Shown one piece after another: positions 44,420 through 54,247 of a stretch of 64,000 nucleotides of DNA. The stretch comes from Planctomycetaceae bacterium (GTDB lineage Bacteria > Planctomycetota > Phycisphaerae > UBA1845 > UTPLA1). Numbering within the stretch: the stretch's first letter is position 1; every line of letters begins with the position of its first letter. Position numbers and translations under genes: made by a program. The stretch covers positions 39,368-103,367 of the forward strand of contig WYBU01000146.1 in assembly GCA_011525745.1 (NCBI GenBank), in the 5' to 3' direction. The notes beneath the pieces are model-generated. The model saw only the letters and a program-made list of their open reading frames with translations. It did no database searches and was not told where the DNA came from.

Positions 44420-46081
44420 ATGCGACCTACCACGCGACGATGGCTTTATCTGGCGATCGGCGTCGCCTTGCTGGCTCTGTCGAGCCGCTGGGTGGCGCCG
44501 TTGAACGCGATGCGCACCGAGCATCAGCTCGTGGCCGCGCCCATCGAACAGATCGCCGCGCCGGACAAGGCGCTGCCGATTTTGATGGCGGTCGGTCGCG
44601 CGCCGCTGGTCGACTACCTGTGGATTCGCGCGACGAAGCTGAAGGAGCAGGGGCGTTACTTCGACGCGTTGCAGCTTTCGGAGCTGATCTGCTCGCTCCA
44701 GCCGCGCTTCGCCTCGGTGTGGGCGTTCAACGCCTGGAACATGGCGTACAACATCTCGGTCACGTGCGAGTCGGCCGAGGAGCGCTGGCGCTGGGTGAAG
44801 AACGGGCTGTCGCTGCTGCGCGACCGGGGGATACCGGCGAATCCGCACAACACGCAGCTTTATCGCGAGCTGGCGTGGATTTACTTCCACAAGGTCGCGG
44901 ACTTCATGGACGAGAAGCACTGGTACTACAAGAGCCAGTTCGCGTTGATGATGGAAGACATCCTGGGTCCCGGCGGCGAGTGCGACTGGGAGGCGCTGGC
45001 GGCGGCGCCGGCGGAATGGTCGGCGCTGGCGGGGGACGCGGAGGTGCAGTCGCTGGCGGCGGAGTGCCGGCAGTGGGGCCACGACATCACGCGCGACGGG
45101 GTGCTGCTGGGGCTGCTGAATCAGAAGATGGAGGCCGAGCAGTTCGAGCGCGTGCCGGACGAGCCGCCGCCGGTGTGGTCGGTGCTGGACGATCCGCAGC
45201 GTCAGTCGGCGATCAAAAAAGTCGAGTATTACTGGCGGGCGAAGCGACTGCGCGAGGAGATGAAGCTCGATCCCAAGCGTGTGCTGGAGCTGCGGAAGGA
45301 ATTCGGTCCGATCGACTTCCGGCTGGGCGAGGCGCACGCGCTGTACTGGGCCGACATGGGGATGAACCGAGGTTCCGAGAAGGCGGTGCGGCTGGATCCG
45401 GACAAGCTCAACACGAACCGCATCATGTTGTATTCGCTCCAGACGATGTATCGCCGCGGCCGGCTGATCATGTCGCCGGATGCGCGGCAAGGCGCGCCGC
45501 CGATGCTGATGCCGGACATGCGGTTTTTCCCGGCGCTGTTCAATCTGGCGATCAGGGAGTCGGCGCGGTGGCAGCGGAACGACGTGGACAAGGACAAGCC
45601 GATTGCGGAGGATTTTGAAAGCGGCTTCAAGAACTTCATGCGCGACGCCATCGTGCGTTACTACGAGTCGGGGGATGAGGCCAACGCACGGCATTATTTC
45701 GACTGGCTGCGCGAGCATTATCCGCACCCGGACTTCGAGCGCGGCCTGGAGCCGTTTGTCTTCGCGTCGATCATGGGCGAGCTTCAGGTGCTGACGGTGG
45801 CGCAGGCGATGGGGCAGATCAGTTCGCACATCGACCGCTCGTTGCGTTTTTTTGCGTATGGCCGCGACCGTGACGGACTGACGGCGCTGACGATGGCGCG
45901 CTGGGTTCACACGCAGTACAACAAGGACGCGGCGCGGCGGGCCAACATGCCGCCGTTCGATGAGATGGTCGCCGAGCGGACGCGCGTCGCAAAAGAATTC
46001 CTGCCGCCGGATGCGCATGCCCGCCTGATGGCGCGGCTGAATCGCGCGCAGTCGTCGGCCTCGAAGCCGGCGACTCCGTGA
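44420..46081 (+). CDS. TPR-like membrane-anchored hypothetical protein
   Basis: 553 aa. An N-terminal transmembrane segment (WLYLAIGVALLALSSRWV) is followed by a helical repeat body (ATKLKEQGRYFDALQLSELI, SVWAFNAWNMAYNIS, YRELAWIYFHKVADFMDEKH) with tetratricopeptide character. No catalytic motif. The pattern is reminiscent of planctomycete exported TPR proteins. The gene stands alone; role unknown. Confidence 0.75.
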   Translation: MRPTTRRWLYLAIGVALLALSSRWVAPLNAMRTEHQLVAAPIEQIAAPDKALPILMAVGRAPLVDYLWIRATKLKEQGRYFDALQLSELICSLQPRFASVWAFNAWNMAYNISVTCESAEERWRWVKNGLSLLRDRGIPANPHNTQLYRELAWIYFHKVADFMDEKHWYYKSQFALMMEDILGPGGECDWEALAAAPAEWSALAGDAEVQSLAAECRQWGHDITRDGVLLGLLNQKMEAEQFERVPDEPPPVWSVLDDPQRQSAIKKVEYYWRAKRLREEMKLDPKRVLELRKEFGPIDFRLGEAHALYWADMGMNRGSEKAVRLDPDKLNTNRIMLYSLQTMYRRGRLIMSPDARQGAPPMLMPDMRFFPALFNLAIRESARWQRNDVDKDKPIAEDFESGFKNFMRDAIVRYYESGDEANARHYFDWLREHYPHPDFERGLEPFVFASIMGELQVLTVAQAMGQISSHIDRSLRFFAYGRDRDGLTALTMARWVHTQYNKDAARRANMPPFDEMVAERTRVAKEFLPPDAHARLMARLNRAQSSASKPATP

Positions 46082-46814
46082 TCGGCGCCTCGAACCGATT
46101 GAGGGGACGACACGGTGTGAACTTCGGTCGTCCCGGCCGCGAGTCAAGCGTGCGATTCCGCGATGCGACCGGTACGCGCTTCAGGCATCGCGCGGAAATA
46201 AGGTGAACGAATTGCAGAGGGGTGGTACGGGCGTCCCGCCCGTCCGGAACGGGCAGGATGCCCGTACCACCCAGGACGATCGAACGGGCAAGATGCCCGT
46301 ACCACCCAGGACGATCGAACGGGCAGGATGCCCGTACCACCCAGGAGAATCGAACGGGCAAGATGCCCTTACCACCCAGGACGATCGAACGGGCAAGATG
46401 CTCGTACCACCCAGGAGAATCGAACGGGCAAGATGCCCGTACCACCCAGGACAATCTTCCGGAACGGGCAAGATGCCCGTACCACCCAGGACATTCGTTT
46501 CTGGTTATTTGTGCGCGACTCCTTATGTGGATAGCGACGGCTTGGTAGCCGTTTCGGAACGCGCCGCTTGCGCGGCGGGTTCTGACTTGCACGGGCTGCA
46601 AGCCCGTGCCACGCGATCAATTCGGTTTACTCGTGTGTGCGGGGTTCGGATCGCGCCCGCCGGCGCTGCGCGGCTCGGATAGCCGAGGGTTCGCATCCCG
46701 CCTGCTGACGCCTGCCACCGCGGAGGCGGGGGCCGCTCGACACTGAAAATTGCGCGGATATCGCGCTTGTCGGCGGTACAATCGGCTCATCTCACATCTG
46801 GAGGAGTGATCATC
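46082..46814. repeat. Large intergenic region dominated by palindromic arrays
   Basis: No gene seen despite five overlapping open frames, which are due to stop-free repeats. Contains the 35-bp-period array (46222-46497) and a GCACGGGC/GCCCGTGC palindrome with CCACGCG tail (46589-46609). The M6 protease start has GGAGGAG at 46799-46805. Confidence 0.8.
46222..46497. repeat. Tandem array of ~35-bp palindrome units (not CRISPR)
   Basis: Seven units begin with GAACGGGCA at 46247, 46282, 46317, 46352, 46387, 46422 and 46462: spacing 35 bp except the last (40). Each unit carries ACGGGCAAGATGCCCGT, then ACCACCCAGGA and a short variable link. A diverged half-unit (GGTACGGGCGTCCCGCCCGT) leads. Single relatives occur at 9409-9432, 10863-10889, 54143-54166 and 60848-60911. 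No unique spacers. Confidence 0.9.
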
Positions 46815-49800
46815 ATGGAAACGCGCTGCCCCCGCGCGCTTGCGTTCCGCTCGTGGCGCCGCATCGGCGACTGTCTTGCCCCGGCGGCCCTGATTGTTGC
46901 CGTAGCGACGCCCGCCAGGGCCGTCCCCGCGCCCGATGCGCCTGCCACGCTGCGGCAGCCCGATGGGACCGTCATCACGCTGCGCGTTCGCGGCGATGAG
47001 TGGGTCCACTGGTTCGAGGACATGGCCGGGTACACGGTCGTGCGCGACGGCGCCGGCCGCTACGTCTATGCCGTGCTCGATGGCGCCGACGAGCTGCGGC
47101 CGACGCAGTGGCTGGTGGGGCGGGATGATCCGAAGGCGGCCGGTTTGCGCCTGCGCATCCTGGCTCCGCCTGACGTGTTGCGCGCCAGGCGCGACGCCGT
47201 CCGGCAGGCTGGACTGGCGGGAGCGCCGGCCACGCCGCCGGCACATGCTCATGGACACGATGCGGATGGAGGCGACGAATCAGGAGAAGGCGACGGCGGA
47301 GACGGCGGCGAACCGTTCGAGCCGCGCACGGGCGTTCTGCGGCAGCTTGTGATTCTGTGCCGCTTCAGCGATCACGGGTCGGGCCAGATTCGCGCGCCGG
47401 GGAATTACGACGTTTTGTTCAACAACCTGGGGCCGCATCCCAGCCTGGCGCCGACCGGCAGCGTGCGCGACTACTACGTCGAGAACTCGTACGGACAGGT
47501 GACGATCCAGAGCACGATCGTCGGCTGGTTTGTGCTGCCGCAGACACAGGCGTTTTACGCCAACGGTTCCTCCGGGCTGCGCGGCGCGTACCCGCGCAAC
47601 GCACAACGGATGGTCGAAGACGCGCTGGCGGCGGCCGATCCGACGGTCGATTTCTCGCAATTCGACAAGGACGGCAACGGCTTTGTCGATCTGCTGACGG
47701 TGGTTCACTCCGGCTACGGGGCGGAGTGGGGCGGGAGCGGCAACCGCATCTGGTCGCACATGTGGGGTCTGCCGTCGGCATGGACCAGCGGCGAGGGAAC
47801 GCAGGTCGCGACGTATTGCACCGTCCCCGCGCTGCACGGATCGAGCGGCTCGACGCTGACGCGGATCGGCATCGTGGTTCACGAGATGGGGCATCTCTTC
47901 GGCCTGCCCGATCTGTACGACATCGACTACACGAGCAAGGGGGTCGGGGCGTGGTGCGGGATGGCTGATTCGTGGGGCTTTTTCGGCAATGGCCTGTGGC
48001 CGGCGCATTTTTCGGCATGGTGCAAGATGCGGCTGGGGTACCTGACGCCGCAGGTCGTCACGCCGCCGCAGACGGTGGCGGTGGGGCTGGTCGAGTCGGT
48101 GCCCGCCGTTTTTCGCGTGGACGCCGGATTTCCGCAGGATGAGTACCTGCTGATCGAGAACCGGCAGAAGGTGGGGTTCGACACGATCAATCCGACGTCG
48201 GGGCTGGCGGTGTGGCACATCGACGATCGGAAATGGAGCAACACGGATGAGGGCTATCCGGCGCAGGCGGGCTGGCCGTGGAACAATCAGCATTACCGTG
48301 TGGCGCTGCTCCAGGCACATGGAGCATTCCTGCTGGAGCGGAACATCGGCAAAGGGACGGCCGGCGATCTGTATCGCGGGGGCTATCGCACCGAGTTGTC
48401 GCCGGCAACGAATCCCAACACCAACGGGTATCAGTTCGGCGCGCGGCGGGTGACGAATAATGTGATCACGAACATCAGCAATTCGGCGGCCGTGATGTTG
48501 TTCGATCTGCGGCGGTGCTGGGCGCCGTGTTCGTGGGCGCCGACGGGCGCGGTCGGACCGGGGTTCTTCCGCGGCGTGATGGCGTTCGATATGGCCCGCG
48601 CGCGGACGTTGCTGATCGGCGACGGACCCGGGCCGTCGCCCGTCCAGACATGGAGCTGGGACGGCTTCGGCTGGACGCAACTACCGACCGGTCCGCTCGC
48701 TCCGAGCGTGTTCACGGCGGCGGCGATGACGTACGACATTTCGCGAGATCGAATGGTGGTGTTCGGGCCTTCGAGCAGCGGCGGCGCACCGGGGCAGACG
48801 TGGGAGTTCGACGGTGCGGCCTGGTCACAGGTGTTTCCGGCCAATTCGCCGTCGGCGCGCAGCGGGCATGGGATGGTCTATGACGAGGCGCGGCAGCGCG
48901 TGGTGCTGTTCGGCGGCAACGACGCAACGTCGGGGGCGTTTCTCAACGATACGTGGGAGTGGAACGGCGTGAACTGGACGCTGCGCAACCCGAGCAATCG
49001 TCCATCGGTGCGGTCCGGCCATGCGATGGCGTACGACCGCCGGCGGCAGGTAACGGTGTTGTACGGCGGGGCGGGGTTCACGGGCATTCATCAGACGTGG
49101 GAATGGAACGGCAGCAACTGGAACAACCGCTCGACGAGCGAGAATCCGTTCACGCGCGTGGGTGCGGGCATGGCGTATGACGAGCGCCGCGGCGTGTGCG
49201 TGCTGTACGGCGGCAATATCTGGACACAGAATGTCGCCACATGGGAATGGAACGGCCGCGTGTGGCGGCAGATGGGCGACGCGGGGCCGGGGCCGCGGAC
49301 GCTGCCGGCGATGGCGTTTGATCGGTTCCGCGGGCGGACGGTGCTGTTTGGCGGCGCGACGCCGGGCGGCGCGGCGACGGACACGTGGACCTATCCGCAG
49401 TCGCTGACGCAGGCGGCGTACATCATCTCGGGTTCGTCGAGCGGGCGGGGCTGGTCGTGGAGCATCAGCGGTCCGGGCGGGATGATCCGCAACCGTTTTT
49501 GTTCCGGCATTCGCCGCGGGCGCAGCGCCGCGGATCTGGCGGCGCGCTGGGTGGACAGCATCAACGAACAGCGTTGCGCCGGCGTGCAGGCGGTCGTGCT
49601 GCCGAATTTTCCGACTATTTTCGTCATCTCCGCCAGCGGACCGCCGGGACTCAGCCTGTGCGTGGGGAACTACGGGCAGACGCCGGGCTGCTGCATGCCG
49701 CCGGGGACGTTCTGCACGTTCAACCCCACGGTGACGCCGATTGAGCTTTCGAACGTCGATTGTGACGGCAACGGGATGGACGACACGATAGATCTGCTCT

Positions 49801-50804
49801 TCGGCAACGCCGACTGCAACGGCGACGGCCTGCACGATGCGTGTTTCCCGCCCGGGGCGGACATTCCCGACTGCAACACCAATGGCATCGGCGATCTGTG
49901 CGAGGACTGCAACGGCAACGGGCTGGCGGACGCCTGCGAGCTGCCGCCCGACGGCGGCGGGCCGGGTGATTGCAATGCGGATGGCATTCTGGATGAGTGT
50001 CAGTCGGGCGACTGCAACACCAACGGAGCATCGGATATCTGCGACATCGTCAATGGAATCGAGATTGACTTGAACGGCGATTGGATTCCCGACATCTGCC
50101 AGGACTGCGATCTCAACGGAATTCCCGATCCCGATCAGCCGGACGACTGCAACGACAACGACGTGCCGGATTCGTGCGACATCGCGCCGGGCGGCGGCAG
50201 CTTCGACTGCAACGGCGACGGGATTCCCGACGAGTGCCAGGACTGCAACACGAACCTGCTGGCCGACGACTGTGACATCGCCGCGGGCACGTCGGCCGAC
50301 TGCAACACCAATCTCGTGCCGGACGAGTGCGAGGTCGCGGCCGGTACGGCGCTGGACGACGACGGCAACGGCGTGCTGGACGTCTGTTACTACGACTGCA
50401 ATCACAACGCGTTTGACGATGCGCTGGATATCGCCGGCGGCACGTCGGGCGACTGCAACGGCGACGGCGTGCCGGATGAGTGTCAGGCGGATTGCAATCT
50501 GAACGGCGCGGCGGACGAGTGCGACATCGCCAACGGCGTGAGCGTGGACGCGAACCTCGACGGCGTGCCGGACGAGTGCGCGCCGCCGTGCCCGTCGTGT
50601 CCCGGGGATGTGAACCTGGACGCCGCGATCGACGGGGAGGACGTGCAGGAGTTTGTGGCGTGTTTGTTTGTGACGGAGCAGTCGAGCGCGTGCTGGTGCG
50701 CGGAGTTGACGGGCGACGGCATGGTCGGCGGCGACGATGCGTTGTTGTTCGTTGAGATCCTGTTGAACGAAAGCGGGGCTGGTTGTCCGCGGACGGGGGG
50801 ATAG
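46815..50804 (+). CDS. Secreted M6-type metalloprotease with Kelch-like, calcium-binding and dockerin-like domains
   Basis: 1329 aa from ATG at 46815 with GGAGGAG upstream. Signal peptide (APAALIVAVATPARA). M6 immune-inhibitor-A-like peptidase with zinc motif H356-E-M-G-H360-LFGLPD. Then Kelch-like repeats (MVYDEARQRVVLFGG, MAYDRRRQVTVLYGG, MAFDRFRGRTVLFGG). From about 49750 to 50580 come about a dozen thrombospondin-3-like units (DCNGDGIPDECQ). The end is a dockerin-like EF-hand pair (DVNLDAAIDGEDVQ, ELTGDGMVGGDDALL). Probably extracellular, calcium-stabilised and surface- or complex-attached through its tail. Confidence 0.92.
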   Translation: METRCPRALAFRSWRRIGDCLAPAALIVAVATPARAVPAPDAPATLRQPDGTVITLRVRGDEWVHWFEDMAGYTVVRDGAGRYVYAVLDGADELRPTQWLVGRDDPKAAGLRLRILAPPDVLRARRDAVRQAGLAGAPATPPAHAHGHDADGGDESGEGDGGDGGEPFEPRTGVLRQLVILCRFSDHGSGQIRAPGNYDVLFNNLGPHPSLAPTGSVRDYYVENSYGQVTIQSTIVGWFVLPQTQAFYANGSSGLRGAYPRNAQRMVEDALAAADPTVDFSQFDKDGNGFVDLLTVVHSGYGAEWGGSGNRIWSHMWGLPSAWTSGEGTQVATYCTVPALHGSSGSTLTRIGIVVHEMGHLFGLPDLYDIDYTSKGVGAWCGMADSWGFFGNGLWPAHFSAWCKMRLGYLTPQVVTPPQTVAVGLVESVPAVFRVDAGFPQDEYLLIENRQKVGFDTINPTSGLAVWHIDDRKWSNTDEGYPAQAGWPWNNQHYRVALLQAHGAFLLERNIGKGTAGDLYRGGYRTELSPATNPNTNGYQFGARRVTNNVITNISNSAAVMLFDLRRCWAPCSWAPTGAVGPGFFRGVMAFDMARARTLLIGDGPGPSPVQTWSWDGFGWTQLPTGPLAPSVFTAAAMTYDISRDRMVVFGPSSSGGAPGQTWEFDGAAWSQVFPANSPSARSGHGMVYDEARQRVVLFGGNDATSGAFLNDTWEWNGVNWTLRNPSNRPSVRSGHAMAYDRRRQVTVLYGGAGFTGIHQTWEWNGSNWNNRSTSENPFTRVGAGMAYDERRGVCVLYGGNIWTQNVATWEWNGRVWRQMGDAGPGPRTLPAMAFDRFRGRTVLFGGATPGGAATDTWTYPQSLTQAAYIISGSSSGRGWSWSISGPGGMIRNRFCSGIRRGRSAADLAARWVDSINEQRCAGVQAVVLPNFPTIFVISASGPPGLSLCVGNYGQTPGCCMPPGTFCTFNPTVTPIELSNVDCDGNGMDDTIDLLFGNADCNGDGLHDACFPPGADIPDCNTNGIGDLCEDCNGNGLADACELPPDGGGPGDCNADGILDECQSGDCNTNGASDICDIVNGIEIDLNGDWIPDICQDCDLNGIPDPDQPDDCNDNDVPDSCDIAPGGGSFDCNGDGIPDECQDCNTNLLADDCDIAAGTSADCNTNLVPDECEVAAGTALDDDGNGVLDVCYYDCNHNAFDDALDIAGGTSGDCNGDGVPDECQADCNLNGAADECDIANGVSVDANLDGVPDECAPPCPSCPGDVNLDAAIDGEDVQEFVACLFVTEQSSACWCAELTGDGMVGGDDALLFVEILLNESGAGCPRTGG

Positions 50805-50847
50805 GGGCGGGGGCGCGATGCGGCAAGCCATTGTGGAGCGAATGCCC

Positions 50848-51516
50848 TCAACGCGACGGGTTGCGTCGATCAGGCCAGCCGTCGTAGGGGGTGACGAAGG
50901 CCCAGGACTGCGGTTCCAGCCCTTCCCTGGCGGGATTGTTCCGGATGTAGGCCACGACGCGTCGCACGTCGTCGGGGGATTTGAGGAAGACTCTGTAGGG
51001 ACGGTTTGAGAAAACGGGGTGATCGGCGGGGACGTTCGCGAAGCGGCGCAGCGCGCCGGCAGAGGCATCCGCAAACGCGCGCCAGATTGCGACAGGGTCA
51101 TCCCGATGCCTGCGAACACACAGGTGCGCGTGATTTCGCAGAATGGCACATTCCCAGACTGTGTAGCGGCGCGCAGCGACGACGCGCGCAAACGCATCGG
51201 CCATCGCTTGCCGCTTCGCGTCGTCGAACCAGATAATCGGAAAATCGAGACGAGTCTCAGCGGCGCGGTAGAAGCGCCGGAGTTCCTCGCGCGGAGGTTG
51301 AACGCGTTTGCGTCCGTGATGGACAGCCCCGAGATCGGCGAGTTTTTCCTGGCGCAATTCCGCCGATCCACTTCCGCGCGGATCATTGGGCAGCCACAAG
51401 CCGTATCCGTGCAGGATGAGATGGCTGCCGATGGCGGATCGCTCGTAGCGGCGCGGTCCACGAAGCGGCAGGCGGGAGGGGGCGTGCTGAATGGTTTGAG
51501 AGTCGCCTTGGTTCAC
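50848..51516 (-). CDS. Second RAYT-like transposase-related protein
   Basis: About 222 aa from a GTG at 51516 (start uncertain). Distinct subfamily from the ileS insert: YERSAIGSHLILHGYGLWLP, then the HUH motif as LRNHAHLCVRRH (HAH), the FSNRPYRVFLKSPDDVRRVV block and the Tyr candidate in VAYIRNNPAREGL. RAYTs act on REP single strands, nicking with the Tyr. No obvious palindromes flank it within 40 bp, so it is either domesticated or moves with distant REPs. It sits between the two large secreted hydrolases. Confidence 0.8.
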   Translation of the reverse strand: MNQGDSQTIQHAPSRLPLRGPRRYERSAIGSHLILHGYGLWLPNDPRGSGSAELRQEKLADLGAVHHGRKRVQPPREELRRFYRAAETRLDFPIIWFDDAKRQAMADAFARVVAARRYTVWECAILRNHAHLCVRRHRDDPVAIWRAFADASAGALRRFANVPADHPVFSNRPYRVFLKSPDDVRRVVAYIRNNPAREGLEPQSWAFVTPYDGWPDRRNPSR

Positions 51517-51560
51517 GCGACGCTCAACCGTTTGAAGCACGAGGCGCGGTGACGCGACAC

Positions 51561-53162
51561 TCAATTCCCTGCAAGCGCCTCCACAAACGCCCCGATGTCC
51601 GCCCCGTCGATGAGCGAATCTCCGTTGGCATCGGCGCGGTTGATGCTGCATCCGGTGAAGCCGGCGGGGTCGATCAGCGCTTCGACGAACCAGGGCACGT
51701 CGTCGATCGTCAGTTCGCAGTCGCAGTTGAGGTCGATCTCGGCAGCGCCGGGGAGCGTGATCGAGACGGAAGCCGGCGGGCCGTCGGCGCGGCCGTCGTT
51801 TGGCGTGACGGTGCAGGTCACGAAAGCTCCGGGGCAGGCGGAATGATGCGGAATGGCGTCGGCCTGGCCGGCGGAGACGATATCGCGAATGACGGCGCCA
51901 TCGACGGTCCAGACGTAGCGATAGCGGACGATGTCATAGTCGAGATCGTCGAGGGTCAGCGACGTGTCGACGCGGCAGAAGAGGGCGTCGTCGATCGTCG
52001 GGGCGGGTGGGTCGAATGCGAGGGTGATCGGCTCGGGCGGGCGGTTGAATTCGGGCGTGCGTTCTTCGCGCACCTCGAAGGGGGCATGCACCATGAGATC
52101 GTCGTTGAACTCGACGCGCACGTGCCACGTTCCGGTGATCGTGTGCATGTCGGGGATGTCGTACTCCCACCAGAACCAGTAATTGCGCCACAGTTCCTGA
52201 TTGAAGAAAAACCACTGCGAATCCCACGCCTCGCTGCCATCCGGGCGGTAGAAGCGCACGCGCCAGGCGCTCTGCACGGGCAGGTTGTGACCGCGCAGCC
52301 AGAACCGCAGGCAGGGGTCGTCCAGGGCGATCTGCCCGCTGCGCGGCATTTCGAACGGCAGGCCGGGGACGGTCGATAAATCGACATACGTCGTCGCAAA
52401 ATCGTCGAGGAACGAATCCAGGCTCATGGGCGGCTGTTGGACCCAGCCGCTGGGGCCCGGCCGGCAGGGTCCGGCGAACGGCTCATAGACGTCCCCGTTC
52501 TCGCGAATCTCGAAATGCAGATGCGGGCCGAAGCTGTTGCCGCTGGAGGCGACCTTGCCGATTTCCTCGCCGGCGCGGACGGTCTGCCCGACCGATACGG
52601 TCACGCTGCCGTTGCGGAGGTGATAGTACGACGTTTCCCATCCGCCGCCGTGGTCGATCGCCACGATGTTGCCCTGCACGCCGCCGTTGGTGTTCATGTC
52701 GGGCCAGCCGTCCTGGGCGAAGCTGACGACGCCGTCGAGCGCGGCGAAGACCGGCACGCCGATGGTCTGCTCGCCGAAGCTGCGGATTTCGGTGTCGCTG
52801 CCGGCGTGGCCGTCGTAGGTGAACGGGGTGCAGTTGTAGTCGTGAAAGCCGGGGCTGGAGGGATCGAGATCGACGAAACCGCCGTGAAAGGCGTCGAGGT
52901 TGCCGTTGCCGCCCATGGGGAAGAACGGCAGCAATGGCAGCGATCCGCGCGGCTCGAACGGGGCGCCGTCGCGGGTGCGGCGGCGCTGCGTGGCTTCGTC
53001 GATCATCCGGCGCAGTTCCGCGGGCGCGCAGTCGCCGGGCGTGGTTCGGATTTCGCCGCCGCCGCGCAATCCCTGTTGAAATGCCGGTGACGGCGCCGAG
53101 GCGGTTGAGGCCTGCAAGTACGCACATAGTCCGAACACGGCCCATTGGAACATTTGCATCAT
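51561..53162 (-). CDS. Secreted M23 (LytM) metallopeptidase with dockerin-like C-terminus
   Basis: 533 aa from ATG at 53162 (MMQMFQWAVFGLCAYLQAS), GGGGGAA upstream. Signal peptide, linker, then a LytM domain with zinc ligands in YDGHAGSDTE (HxxxD) and GPHLHFEIRENG (HxH). Middle beta-sandwich-like domains follow. The end is a dockerin-like EF-hand pair: EIDLNCDCELTIDDVPWFVE and ADANGDSLIDGADIGAFVE. M23 enzymes cleave peptide cross-links of peptidoglycan or Gly-rich proteins. The shared tail with the M6 protease suggests a common attachment or export route. Confidence 0.92.
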   Translation of the reverse strand: MMQMFQWAVFGLCAYLQASTASAPSPAFQQGLRGGGEIRTTPGDCAPAELRRMIDEATQRRRTRDGAPFEPRGSLPLLPFFPMGGNGNLDAFHGGFVDLDPSSPGFHDYNCTPFTYDGHAGSDTEIRSFGEQTIGVPVFAALDGVVSFAQDGWPDMNTNGGVQGNIVAIDHGGGWETSYYHLRNGSVTVSVGQTVRAGEEIGKVASSGNSFGPHLHFEIRENGDVYEPFAGPCRPGPSGWVQQPPMSLDSFLDDFATTYVDLSTVPGLPFEMPRSGQIALDDPCLRFWLRGHNLPVQSAWRVRFYRPDGSEAWDSQWFFFNQELWRNYWFWWEYDIPDMHTITGTWHVRVEFNDDLMVHAPFEVREERTPEFNRPPEPITLAFDPPAPTIDDALFCRVDTSLTLDDLDYDIVRYRYVWTVDGAVIRDIVSAGQADAIPHHSACPGAFVTCTVTPNDGRADGPPASVSITLPGAAEIDLNCDCELTIDDVPWFVEALIDPAGFTGCSINRADANGDSLIDGADIGAFVEALAGN

Positions 53163-53523
53163 GATTTCCCCCTTGGCCCGTCGGAAGACTTGAGAGGCAT
53201 TATACACGAACACGTCCTCGCGATGGAATATCGCCCGGGCTTGTCGGTGATAACGGCGGATTGGCGCGGGCTTTGCTTGCGGTCCGTCTTGTGACCGAAA
53301 ACGGCGCCGTGCAGGCCGCGCGCGCAGCCCAATATGTGATGAAAAAAGGCACAAAGGCACGAAGAGAAGACAGATTCCGCGGGACGCTCGCTCGTAAGTC
53401 TGTGACTTGTCTTGAGTTGTGCGGCGCGGGGTTTGAGAATCGTAGAGGCCGGCGGCGTCGGCGGCGGGGTTGCGGTGCGTGAGCGGGTTGACGGCGGCGG
53501 GCTGGTGCGCGACTCTGGGCGGC
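53163..53523. repeat. Intergenic region with a 66-bp repeat copy
   Basis: No gene seen. 53335-53400 matches 30958-31023 over its full length (TGTGATGAAAAAAGGC ... CTCGCTCGTAAGTC), including an AAAGGCACAAAGGCACGAAG heptamer-like segment. Confidence 0.7.
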
Positions 53524-54039
53524 ATGATGGGGTCCAGGTTCTGCATCAACAGGGCTTTGGGGCGACGGGGCGCGGTCGCCATTGCGCTGCCCTTGCTCGC
53601 GTGTGCGCCGATGGACAACCGACCGGCAGGGGCCGATGGTTGGCTCCAGGGCGACACGCACCGGAAGTTCGACACGATGGCGGCGCACTTGCGCGGGATG
53701 GACATGGCCATGGTGGAAATCGGCCATCGCTACGCGGAGTTGTATTGGGCCGGTCAGGACGGGAACTGGGCATACGCAGCATATCAGGTCGACAAGATCC
53801 GCACGTCGCTGGAGTTGGCGCTGGTGCGGCGGCCGAAACGCAGCGCTTCGGCCGAGCCGTTCGTGACGGGGCTGATCCCCATGATGCAGCAGGCAGTCAG
53901 CGCGCAGGACGCGCAGCAGTTTGCCGGCGCATTTGAGACCATGACGGTCGGATGCAATACCTGTCACGCGGCGGAGGATCTGGCGCACATCCGGATTGCG
54001 CCACCGGTGCAGCGGACGGTGATTACGCACGGACCGTGA
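53524..54039 (+). CDS. c-type heme lipoprotein (hypothetical)
   Basis: 171 aa from ATG at 53524, after which a basic N-terminus leads to a lipobox-like LLACAP; an upstream start at 53470 is possible. A single heme motif CNTCH sits near the C-terminus (GCNTCHAAEDLAHIRI). The helical core (TMAAHLRGMDMAMVEIGHRY) could supply an axial Met or His. Resembles cytochrome c' /small periplasmic heme proteins in layout only. No partner genes adjoin. Confidence 0.78.
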   Translation: MMGSRFCINRALGRRGAVAIALPLLACAPMDNRPAGADGWLQGDTHRKFDTMAAHLRGMDMAMVEIGHRYAELYWAGQDGNWAYAAYQVDKIRTSLELALVRRPKRSASAEPFVTGLIPMMQQAVSAQDAQQFAGAFETMTVGCNTCHAAEDLAHIRIAPPVQRTVITHGP

Positions 54040-54116
54040 GCTGGGACGGCGGGCCGGTATTCGTTGCGGGGGAAGGGACAGGAAGGACGAAAGGGGCGCA
54101 AAGGCCCGCCGACATG

Positions 54117-54209
54117 GCCAAGCCGTCGCGCGGCTGCGAGCGGACGGGCGGGACGCCCACACCACTCGGAATACAGAGTTCCATATCGTGCGACGGCTTG
54201 ACCGTGCCA
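54117..54209. repeat. Composite palindrome (CAAGCCGTCGCG / GCGACGGCTTGACC)
   Basis: Outer arms GGCCAAGCCGTCGCG and GCGACGGCTTGACCGTGCC enclose a GACGGGCGGGACGCCC unit. Same build as 9381-9475 and 16244-16310. Confidence 0.75.
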
Positions 54210-54247
54210 CGCCGAAGAAGGTGTGAACGTTCGCTCGGGCGGCTTCG

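Noticed and set aside
46247..46497. CRISPR array
   Set aside because: Regular 35-bp units with no unique spacers and no cas genes; each whole unit is repeat.
46203..46682. Several overlapping open frames in the palindrome array
   Set aside because: Five frames are open at once because the repeat unit has no stop codons; not evidence of coding.
48825..51461. 878-aa minus-strand protein
   Set aside because: Shadow of the M6 protease's repetitive C-terminal half and of the second RAYT; no domain is readable.
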